A DNA stretch of 47,764 nt. Origin: Calditrichota bacterium (lineage in GTDB: Bacteria > Electryoneota > B3-LCP). The notes beneath the pieces are model-generated. The model made no database searches. It was not told the DNA's origin and saw only the letters and a list, made by a program, of their open reading frames with translations. Made by a program: the position numbers and the translations under genes. The stretch covers positions 1 through 47,764 of the forward strand of contig JAGVQJ010000132.1 of assembly GCA_020051775.1 (NCBI GenBank). The letters are read 5' to 3'. Shown here in pieces: positions 24,491 to 31,078 of this stretch. Every line of letters starts with the position of its first letter. The first letter of the stretch is position 1.

Positions 24491-25405
24491 ATGCTTGAAT
24501 TCCCCATCAGCGGCGTGACGACATACTGGTGGCTGCCGGTCGTCGTGGCCTTCTTCGTTTCCGTGCTCTCGTCCACCGGGGGGCTTTCCGGCGCTTTCCT
24601 GCTGCTGCCTTTCCAGGTCAGTTTTCTGGGTTTCGTTGGTCCGGCCGTCACTCCGACCAACCTTATTTTCAATATCGTGGCCATCCCCAGCGGAGTGTTT
24701 CGCTACTACCGCGAAAAGCGCATGGTCTGGTCGCTGGCTGGTGCTATCATCATCGCTACGTTGCCGGGGATCTTCATTGGCGCTATAATACGCATCAAAT
24801 TTTTACAGGACCCCCGAGCTTTCAAGCTCTTCGTCGCGGCGGTGCTGCTGTACATCGGATCTCGGCTCGTGATGGATCTCTTACGCAAACCGGCCCACTC
24901 ATCCCCCCCTTCTCAAGGGGAGCTTGGGAGATCTGCCGAGCCGTTTCATGTGACCAATCAACATGTGAATCTGAAAACTGTCGGGTATGAGTTCGAGGGC
25001 AACCAATATCGCGTACCGACCTGGGGATTGATGCTCCTGAGTTTCATCGTGGGGATCATCGGCGGGACGTATGGTATCGGCGGCGGAGCCATCATCGGGC
25101 CGTTTTTGGTGGCGGTGTTCCGGCTGCCGGTGCACACGACGGCCGGAGCCTCATTACTGGGGACATTCATCAGCTCGGTGGCCGGAGTCGCGGTCTTCGC
25201 CTTGATCGCGCCGCTTTTTGCTTCGACCGGCCTGGCCATTACGCCCGACTGGGCGTTGGGAGCTCTGTTCGGCGCCGGCGGAGCAGTGGGGATGTATATC
25301 GGCGCTCGATTGCAACGGCGGCTTTCGGCTCGCCTGATCAAGGCCATCTTGATGATCCTGCTGCTGTCTATTGCTATCAGGTATGTGGTGGAAGTGGTGG
25401 GGTAG
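24491..25405 (+). CDS. TauE/SafE (DUF81) family anion exporter
   Basis: 304 residues with two similar blocks of membrane helices, as in the TSUP family: block one about 12-130, block two about 175-300. TPTNLIFNIVAIPSGVFRYYREKRM in block one and GGTYGIGGGAIIGPF in block two are the usual signatures. These carry sulfite, sulfoacetate or similar small anions. ATG 24491 is preferred to TTG 24479. Between the blocks lies a hydrophilic insert with HSSPPSQGELGRSAE that is encoded by a palindromic repeat (see the repeat entry). It stays in frame, so the gene looks intact. Confidence 0.87.
   Translation: MLEFPISGVTTYWWLPVVVAFFVSVLSSTGGLSGAFLLLPFQVSFLGFVGPAVTPTNLIFNIVAIPSGVFRYYREKRMVWSLAGAIIIATLPGIFIGAIIRIKFLQDPRAFKLFVAAVLLYIGSRLVMDLLRKPAHSSPPSQGELGRSAEPFHVTNQHVNLKTVGYEFEGNQYRVPTWGLMLLSFIVGIIGGTYGIGGGAIIGPFLVAVFRLPVHTTAGASLLGTFISSVAGVAVFALIAPLFASTGLAITPDWALGALFGAGGAVGMYIGARLQRRLSARLIKAILMILLLSIAIRYVVEVVG
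24902..24930. repeat. Palindromic dispersed repeat, family A, inside the exporter gene
   Basis: A run of seven C, then stem CCCCTT / CTC / AAGGGG (24906-24920), then AGCTTGGGAG. It resembles the sequences at 31028-31056 (opposite orientation) and 43984-44008. Here it lies within the TauE/SafE reading frame and is translated as the loop SSPPSQGELG. Confidence 0.65.
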
Positions 25406-25412
25406 ACTTCTC

Positions 25413-25429
25413 TGGCGTAGAAATTGCTT
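25413..25429 (+). promoter_or_regulatory. Sigma-54 promoter of the LamG-kinase/NtrC operon
   Basis: TGGCGT-AGAAA-TTGCTT keeps the invariant GG (25414-25415) and GC (25426-25427) with ten bases between. Transcription should begin near 25439, leaving a leader of about 50 bases before ATG 25492. The operon therefore may be self-activated by its own NtrC-type product. Confidence 0.65.
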
Positions 25430-25491
25430 CAGAAGATAAGTAGATAGAGTCTCTCGCAATCACCTCGACATTTCATACAGTGTGCTCTTTT

Positions 25492-27114
25492 ATGGTAATC
25501 CAAACGGGAACCTCTCGAGCGGGCAAGCTATTCTTAGTCGTTCTATCTCTGCTGATTGGCTCAGGCATTCAGGCGGCCAGTTACTGCCTCGAGTTCGGCG
25601 ACAGTTGCGACGCCTTTGTCACTGTCCACTATTCTCAAGATTTCGACTTCCACGGGCCATTCACGGTCGAATGCTGGTTTACGGTTGCCGGACATTTAAA
25701 GGGTGATCATGTTGCCTTGGTGTCAACTTTCGGGGCAGACCAGAAGAGCGGAATCGGCTGGCAGATCGGCTTATTCCAACCGGAATCAGAAGCTTTACCA
25801 ACTAAAGCCATTGGAGCTTATTTCGATGATTTCCCTGCTCTGTACGCTCCCTTTGACCCGGTAAAAAATCATTGGTATCATCTGGCTTTGACATACAATG
25901 GCAGCATGGTTCGATTATTCTTGGATGGGGAGATGATTCAAGAATTGGATGCAGTTATCAGGCCTCATCAAAGCAATGAGGCACTAACGCTTGGAGGGCA
26001 ATGCGCAGCCTTTCGCAACCGTAACTTGAACGGCCGGTTGGATGAAGTCCGAATTTCCAGTATCTGCCGATATACTGAAGATTTTATCCCTAAGGATTTT
26101 CACGATCTGAATAACAACACCGTAGCCTTGTGGCACTTCGATGAAGGGCGGGGGGATACAGTTTACGACGAAGGCCCGCACGGCCATCACGGGATCATTC
26201 ACAGAGCCCAATGGATCAAATTATCTGGAGATGAACTGCGCCCCTTCCAACATATCCAATCTTCTCTATTAGCGCAACGCAACTTTCTTCTTGTTGGAAT
26301 TCTAATCACCTTAGCGCTTGCTGGAATCTGGTTTGTTGTTTTCAGGAAAAGACTTCATGCCTCCGCCAGTGCAACGGAAAATCAGAATCACTTGAAGCAA
26401 ACTTCTTCTTGGGTGTTCCTGGCTCAGCGCATGACGCATCAGATCAAGACGCCTCTGTCCACCATTCTGATGTCGCTGGAACGTATTCAGCAGATTTACC
26501 AGAAAAAGCTTCCTCCGGAAGATTGTCAGAAGGCCGATGCTTACGTGGAAGGAGCAACCACGGAAATCAAGCGCCTGATTGATTCTTCCCGGGCGTTCAT
26601 GCAATTCCTGAAGATCGAAGCGCCTGCTTTCGAGTTAACGGATTTGTCTTCGTTTCTGGATCAGTTCTTGCAGAAGTACAAGATGCGCATCAGCCCGGAA
26701 GTGTCCTTGGAGACGGATTTCCAACTAGATCTTCATGTGAATCTGGATACCACGCTGATGAACATGGTACTGGAAAATCTGCTAGACAACGCCTTGAAGG
26801 CTATTGACGGAAAAGGGATTATCCGTCTGTCCGCGTATGGATCAGAAGAGGTATCTCCCTCCGATCAGCAGATTAACGGAAAAGCTTTCATCGAAATCGA
26901 AGACACCGGCCGGGGGATGTCCGCGGAGTTGGTTGCTAAAGTCTTCCAACCGTACACGAGCAACCAAGCCGAAGGCACGGGGCTGGGCCTGTTTATTGTG
27001 CGCCGTATTGTCGAAGATCATCAGGCGCGAATCCGGATCATCTCGCGTGAAGGGCTGGGGACGAAAGTTATATTGGAATTAAACCGCATGGCGCAAGGAA
27101 AGTGCCTTGGATAA
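25492..27114 (+). CDS. Sensor histidine kinase with secreted LamG (concanavalin-like) domain
   Basis: 540 residues from ATG 25492 (544 from GTG 25480; neither has a clear ribosome-binding site). A signal segment (about 12-28) is followed by a LamG/Laminin_G_3-type domain (about 35-235) with FTVECWFTVAG, HWYHLALTYNG, VRLFLDGEMI, LNGRLDEVRIS and ALWHFDEG. One membrane helix lies near 264-284, then a kinase: H-box RMTHQIKTPLSTI with His316, N-box NLLDNALKAI, DTGRGMS, and GTGLGLFIV. No PAS or HAMP domain is seen. LamG domains usually bind glycans or proteins outside the cell, so this kinase may sense an extracellular polymer. It overlaps the activator gene by eight bases and is preceded by a sigma-54 promoter. 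Confidence 0.88.
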   Translation: MVIQTGTSRAGKLFLVVLSLLIGSGIQAASYCLEFGDSCDAFVTVHYSQDFDFHGPFTVECWFTVAGHLKGDHVALVSTFGADQKSGIGWQIGLFQPESEALPTKAIGAYFDDFPALYAPFDPVKNHWYHLALTYNGSMVRLFLDGEMIQELDAVIRPHQSNEALTLGGQCAAFRNRNLNGRLDEVRISSICRYTEDFIPKDFHDLNNNTVALWHFDEGRGDTVYDEGPHGHHGIIHRAQWIKLSGDELRPFQHIQSSLLAQRNFLLVGILITLALAGIWFVVFRKRLHASASATENQNHLKQTSSWVFLAQRMTHQIKTPLSTILMSLERIQQIYQKKLPPEDCQKADAYVEGATTEIKRLIDSSRAFMQFLKIEAPAFELTDLSSFLDQFLQKYKMRISPEVSLETDFQLDLHVNLDTTLMNMVLENLLDNALKAIDGKGIIRLSAYGSEEVSPSDQQINGKAFIEIEDTGRGMSAELVAKVFQPYTSNQAEGTGLGLFIVRRIVEDHQARIRIISREGLGTKVILELNRMAQGKCLG

Positions 27115-28483
27115 GCAATACAAAGATATCAAAATCCTGCTGGTCGAGGACGACCTGAATTTCTCCTCCTTCCTGAAGGAGGAGTTATCCACCCACCTGG
27201 GCCTTGAAATTCTGCCGGTGTACCGGGGCCGGGAAGCGTTGCAGAAAGCCTCCCGAGAACGCTTTGACCTGATCATCCTGGACTTGAAATTGCCGGATGT
27301 GGAAGAGAGTAATCTGCTGGAAATTCTGAAGGGGTTGCGGCAAATCAATCCTGAAGTTCCCATCATTGTCCTGACCGGGGAAGGCAAGATCAAGCACGCC
27401 GTGGAAGCCATCAAGGAGGGGGCTTACGATTTCCTCGAGAAACCGGTATCCTTCAACCGTCTGTTGATCCCGCTGCGCAACGCTCTGGACATGGTGGAAT
27501 TGCGGCGCGAGAGAGACAGGTATCAGGAACAGATCAAGGGGCAGTTCAAGCTGATCGGATCCTCACCCGCCATAAAGGAAGTCATCCGCCGAATCCTGAA
27601 GTGCGCTCCCACTAAAAGCCAGGTGCTGATCACCGGGCCGACGGGGGCGGGCAAGGAACTGGTCGCCAAAGCCATCCACCAGGCTGGCAACCGGGCGCAG
27701 GAGCGATATGTCAAAATCAACTGCGCGGCCATCCCGAAGGAACTGCTGGAGAGTGAACTTTTCGGCCATGTCAAGGGATCATTCACCGGAGCGCTGAAGG
27801 ATCAGCCGGGCAAGTTCCAACTGTCAGACAGGGGCACGATTTTCTTAGATGAGATCGGCGACCTGGATCCGGCCGCCCAAGCCAAGATCCTGCGCGTATT
27901 GGAGGACGGAGAATTCAGCCCGGTGGGAAGCGACAAGACCTTGAAAGTGGACGTCCGGCTGATCTCGGCCACAAACAAGGATCTTCAGGAGATGGTGAAA
28001 CAAGGCACGTTCCGGGATGACCTCTACTACCGCCTGAGCACGGTCAAGATAGATATTCCCCCCCTGCATCATCGAGCTGAGGATATCCCGCTCCTCGCGC
28101 AGGAATTCCTGAGCCGTTGCCTGGAAGAAAACGGACTGGCGGCGAAAGAGTTTTCCGCGGAGGCTCTGACGGAACTGACGCTTCACGATTGGCCGGGAAA
28201 CGTACGCCAGTTGAAGTCCACGGTAGAATATCTGTGCATTTTCAGCGAAGCGCCTCAGATCACGGGCCGAGATGTGGCCGGAGCGCTGCAACAAAACCAG
28301 GCCGCTCGGTACAGCGATGATTTCCCCAGCCTGCGCGAGGCCACGCAGGATTTCCAGCGCAAGGTCATCATCGCGCGGCTGTCGAAGAACGGCTGGCACA
28401 TAGCCGAGACCGCTGATGAGCTGGGGATCAACCGCACCCACTTCTACAAGAAGCTGGAGGAGCTGGGGATCGAAAAGCCGTAG
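27107..28483 (+). CDS. NtrC-family sigma-54-dependent response regulator
   Basis: 458 residues. Receiver domain (1-125) with acidic VEDD, phosphoacceptor Asp59 in LIILDLKLPD and Lys112 in EKPVS. The AAA+ domain (about 148-385) has Walker A GPTGAGKE (177-184), the sigma-54 contact loop GSFTGA (224-229, with Ser in place of the usual Ala), Walker B TIFLDEIGDL and WPGNVRQLK. A Fis-type helix-turn-helix closes the protein: GWHIAETADELGINRTHFYKKL. Start is TTG 27107 with AGGA seven bases before it, overlapping the kinase gene. The nearest target is likely the sigma-54 promoter at 28581, and also its own operon at 25413. Confidence 0.93.
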   Translation: MDKQYKDIKILLVEDDLNFSSFLKEELSTHLGLEILPVYRGREALQKASRERFDLIILDLKLPDVEESNLLEILKGLRQINPEVPIIVLTGEGKIKHAVEAIKEGAYDFLEKPVSFNRLLIPLRNALDMVELRRERDRYQEQIKGQFKLIGSSPAIKEVIRRILKCAPTKSQVLITGPTGAGKELVAKAIHQAGNRAQERYVKINCAAIPKELLESELFGHVKGSFTGALKDQPGKFQLSDRGTIFLDEIGDLDPAAQAKILRVLEDGEFSPVGSDKTLKVDVRLISATNKDLQEMVKQGTFRDDLYYRLSTVKIDIPPLHHRAEDIPLLAQEFLSRCLEENGLAAKEFSAEALTELTLHDWPGNVRQLKSTVEYLCIFSEAPQITGRDVAGALQQNQAARYSDDFPSLREATQDFQRKVIIARLSKNGWHIAETADELGINRTHFYKKLEELGIEKP

Positions 28484-28500
28484 AAACGATTTCGGTTTTT

Positions 28501-28543
28501 CCCGACAAATCGGCTGAAAATCTGTCGGGATTTTGCGACAAAA
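28501..28543 (+). promoter_or_regulatory. Inverted-repeat array, probable activator-binding site (or terminator)
   Basis: CCCGACA (28501-28507) and TGTCGGG (28523-28529) form a perfect inverted repeat. TTTTG-CGA-CAAAA (28531-28543) is a second one. The half-site CGACAAA occurs at 28503 and 28536, 33 bases apart, which is about three helical turns. The array lies about 50-80 bases before the -24 element, where NtrC-type enhancers sit. The first hairpin, followed by ATTTTG, could alternatively end the kinase/activator transcript; it may do both. Confidence 0.5.
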
Positions 28544-28580
28544 GGGAAGGCGCTGGAACGCACTTCCTTTATTTTTTCTT

Positions 28581-28597
28581 TGGCATGAGGGTTGCTT
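28581..28597 (+). promoter_or_regulatory. Sigma-54 promoter of the secreted beta-helix gene
   Basis: TGGCAT-GAGGG-TTGCTTT has the invariant GG (28582-28583) and GC (28594-28595) exactly ten bases apart. Transcription should begin near 28607, about 38 bases before ATG 28645. The upstream neighbour is an NtrC-type activator, which supports it being real. Confidence 0.8.
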
Positions 28598-28644
28598 TAA
28601 ATACTGGTTAGAAAATGTCACCCTGAAACCAAAAGGAGAAAGAA

Positions 28645-30393
28645 ATGAAAATGATTAGAATAGTTTTGATGCTACTTTCCGTGGCAATCTTGGGTTCAGC
28701 CAGTCACGCCACCGATGTTTCCGGGCCGGTCACCGGTACCTGGACGACGGCTAACAATCCTTACAATGTAACCGATTCAATATATGTACCAACCAACCAA
28801 TCCTTAATAATTCAACCCGGTGTGCAGGTAGTATTTCAGGGGCACTATAAGTTCATCGTCAGTGCAAATGCAACCCTGAAGGCTTTGGGAACACAGCAGG
28901 ATTCCATTCGCTTTTATGCGGCCGATACTTCCGTAGGTTGGTGGGGAATTAGGTTTAATTCAGCATCGGATTCATGCCGGTTGGAATATTGCTATTTTAC
29001 TAATGGCAATGCAACTGGAGGATTTTCTATTGATGGTTTAGGTGGCGCTGTATTTAGTGAAAGCACTAATATCTACATCGCTCACTGCACCTTCAGTAAT
29101 AATTACACTAATTACTCTGGGGGTGCGGTTTGCATCCACGGATCATCCAATGCACAGATGTTTGATTGCCATATAACAAATAACTCAACGACGACTGCAG
29201 GTGGAGGAATTGATATAAGTGGTCCTGCAGCAATATTGCATCTAGAGAATTGCCTAATAACCGAAAATTCGACAGCAGGATATGGTGGGGGAATTGTCTC
29301 AAGTGGTGATGTGACGATTACCAATTGCACTATCGCAAGCAATACCGCCGGAGCTTATTGTGGGGGTGTTAACGGATCTGCTTCAATTTTCAACAGCATC
29401 GTGTTTCTCAATTCAGCACCTACATATCCACAGATGTCGTTAAGTGCCAACGACACAGTAAATTACACTAACGTCCAAGGCGGATGGCCTGGAACAGGTA
29501 ATTCTGACGAGCCCCCTCAATTTATCGAAGGGTATCACCTTAGCCAGGATCCTTGTCAGCCCGGTATAAATAATCCCTGTGTAAATGCTGGTAATCCAGC
29601 TTCTCCCATGATTACCGGGACAACACGCACGGACGGAGTTCAGGATGCTGGCATCGTGGATATGGGGTATCATTATAATCCTCCGGTCCCTCCACCGCCA
29701 CCATCTCTCGTAGAAATCACTCTAACACCCGTCAATCCACCGATTGTCATCCCGGCTCAAGGGGGCAGTTTTCAATTTGATGTTCGCTTGGAAGTTCCCG
29801 GTGACTCTTCTGCTACTTTCCAAGCCTGGATTATGCAAATTACTCCGAGTTGGTTGTGGCAGGGACCGATGCTGGGACCAGTAAGCTTGACTCTACCGGC
29901 GTATGCTGCGGTTGAACGTCGTCGCACCCAGAATGTACCTAGCACGGCTCAACCTGGAGTCTATACTTACATTGGTTATGTAGGCATATATCCCAACGCC
30001 AAATGGGATTCGAGCTTTTTCACTTACACCAAGCTTGCTTCTGGGAATGGCCCCATTGTAGTCAATACTTGGGAGAATTATGGCGAGCGCTTCCCCGGCG
30101 AGATCATGGCTTCGGTTTCACCCCAACCGAGCCAGTTTATCTTGCAAGACGCATATCCCAACCCCTTCAACCCGACCACAGCTATAAGCTACAAGCTACA
30201 AGCCTCAAGCTACGTCAGCTTGAAAGTTTATGATTCTGCCGGAAAGCTTGTTACGACGCTGGTGAACGGATGGAGAGAAGCCGGTTCGCACGACGTTACC
30301 TTCGATGGATCGAATCTATCTTCGGGGATTTACTTCTGCCGGATGCAGGCGGGTCAGAATACAGAAATGCAGAAATTGGTCCTCATGAAGTAA
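28645..30393 (+). CDS. Secreted beta-helix protein with T9SS C-terminal sorting domain
   Basis: 582 residues; AGGAG lies seven bases before ATG. A signal peptide (1-22, ending SASHA) is followed by a right-handed parallel beta-helix (about 60-250) with repeated short motifs such as SNNYTNYSGGAVCIHGSSN, ENSTAGYGGGI and NCTIASNTA. A module of about 120 residues (about 350-470; ITLTPVNPPIVIPAQGGSF, then QGPMLGP and QPGVYTYIGYVGIY) is shared with the C25 peptidase at the right end. The tail carries YPNPFNPTT, LKVYDSAGKLVTTL, GIYFCRMQAG and KLVLMK, a Por_Secre_tail-type T9SS signal. It is expected on or outside the cell surface, perhaps binding or cleaving polysaccharide. Expression is likely sigma-54 dependent and controlled by the kinase/activator pair before it. 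Confidence 0.87.
   Translation: MKMIRIVLMLLSVAILGSASHATDVSGPVTGTWTTANNPYNVTDSIYVPTNQSLIIQPGVQVVFQGHYKFIVSANATLKALGTQQDSIRFYAADTSVGWWGIRFNSASDSCRLEYCYFTNGNATGGFSIDGLGGAVFSESTNIYIAHCTFSNNYTNYSGGAVCIHGSSNAQMFDCHITNNSTTTAGGGIDISGPAAILHLENCLITENSTAGYGGGIVSSGDVTITNCTIASNTAGAYCGGVNGSASIFNSIVFLNSAPTYPQMSLSANDTVNYTNVQGGWPGTGNSDEPPQFIEGYHLSQDPCQPGINNPCVNAGNPASPMITGTTRTDGVQDAGIVDMGYHYNPPVPPPPPSLVEITLTPVNPPIVIPAQGGSFQFDVRLEVPGDSSATFQAWIMQITPSWLWQGPMLGPVSLTLPAYAAVERRRTQNVPSTAQPGVYTYIGYVGIYPNAKWDSSFFTYTKLASGNGPIVVNTWENYGERFPGEIMASVSPQPSQFILQDAYPNPFNPTTAISYKLQASSYVSLKVYDSAGKLVTTLVNGWREAGSHDVTFDGSNLSSGIYFCRMQAGQNTEMQKLVLMK
30186..30213 (+). repeat. Four tandem 7-base units inside the T9SS tail coding sequence
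   Basis: AAGCTAC, AAGCTAC, AAGCCTC, AAGCTAC follow one another, coding for part of SYKLQASSY. Because seven is not a multiple of three, loss or gain of one unit would shift the frame in the sorting domain. Confidence 0.75.
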
Positions 30394-30424
30394 GGGTCGG
30401 AGCAGCCGCTGATCCTTCAATGAG

Positions 30425-30457
30425 AAGGGGTGGCCTGCACATTGCGGGCTGCCCCTT
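30425..30457 (+). terminator. Hairpin after the beta-helix gene
   Basis: AAGGGGTGGCC pairs with GGGCTGCCCCTT across about ten bases, allowing two weak pairs, and is followed by TTATACGTATTTTATC. It is 32 bases after the stop codon and probably ends that transcript. Confidence 0.55.
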
Positions 30458-30474
30458 TATACGTATTTTATCAC

Positions 30475-30504
30475 AAAGGCTCGGAATCATCTTCCCGAGC
30501 CTTT
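30475..30504. terminator. Perfect 10-base hairpin between converging genes
   Basis: AAAGGCTCGG and CCGAGCCTTT are perfectly complementary with a ten-base loop. It lies between the converging beta-helix and TonB-like genes and has A and T ends suited to both directions. Confidence 0.75.
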
Positions 30505-30530
30505 ACATTTACCTCTAACCGAAACCAATC

Positions 30531-30974
30531 TTACTTCACCGAATACAACACTTGCTCCGTTTCGCCTCCATCCAGCGAGGTGGCTTTCAAGCGCGTCGGG
30601 TAATCAGCGTTGGCGAAGATCGGAAGATTGGAACCGAACGGCAGAGAATATACTATTACTGATTCTACTGGCTGGCCTTTCAATGTAGCCGGTGCAAACT
30701 TCCACTTTTCCACCGCCTGCACGGCGCTGGAAACGGCCATCGGCGAGGTGCGGTACAGGATGTGCGCGCCCTTGACCGAGCCGTCGGTTGCCACCGTAAT
30801 TTCCAGCGTGACGAAGCCTTCGATCAAGCGGCCGGGCGAGTATTCCACTGGTTCAGGGCGCACCGAAGATACAAGGATAGGCGCGGTGGCGAATTGATCC
30901 GCTGCCGGTTCAGCGGCTTGGATAGCGCCAGCCCAGAGCGCCATCAGCAAGCCTAATATTACGAAACGTTTCAT
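30531..30974 (-). CDS. TonB C-terminal-domain protein (periplasmic)
   Basis: 147 residues. I chose the ATG at 30974 because AGGAGG lies five bases before it, rather than the longer frame from 30992. A signal peptide (MKRFVILGLLMALWAGAIQA) is followed by a TonB_C-type domain (about 50-125): LIEGFVTLEITVATDGSVKGA, VQAVEKWKFAPATLKGQPVE. Classic TonB keeps an uncleaved anchor and a proline-rich linker; here the linker is short and the leader looks cleavable, so it may be a soluble TonB-like adaptor instead of an energy transducer. It follows the RND gene by about 100 bases on the same strand. Confidence 0.78.
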   Translation of the reverse strand: MKRFVILGLLMALWAGAIQAAEPAADQFATAPILVSSVRPEPVEYSPGRLIEGFVTLEITVATDGSVKGAHILYRTSPMAVSSAVQAVEKWKFAPATLKGQPVESVIVYSLPFGSNLPIFANADYPTRLKATSLDGGETEQVLYSVK

Positions 30975-31027
30975 AAGTCCTCCTGATAACAATGTCTATT
31001 TAAAGTTGTTTGCACAACCTTTTTAAT

Positions 31028-31056
31028 CCCCCTGTTCCCCTTTTTAAAGGGGGGAG
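31028..31056. repeat. Palindromic dispersed repeat, family A (inverted orientation)
   Basis: Read on the minus strand it gives C-rich run, CCCCCCTTTAAAAAGGGG, and a G-run, matching the copies at 24902 and 43984. It sits between the RND and TonB-like genes and might act as a transcript-end hairpin. Confidence 0.6.
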
Positions 31057-31078
31057 TAAAGGGGATGACGTAATTTGA

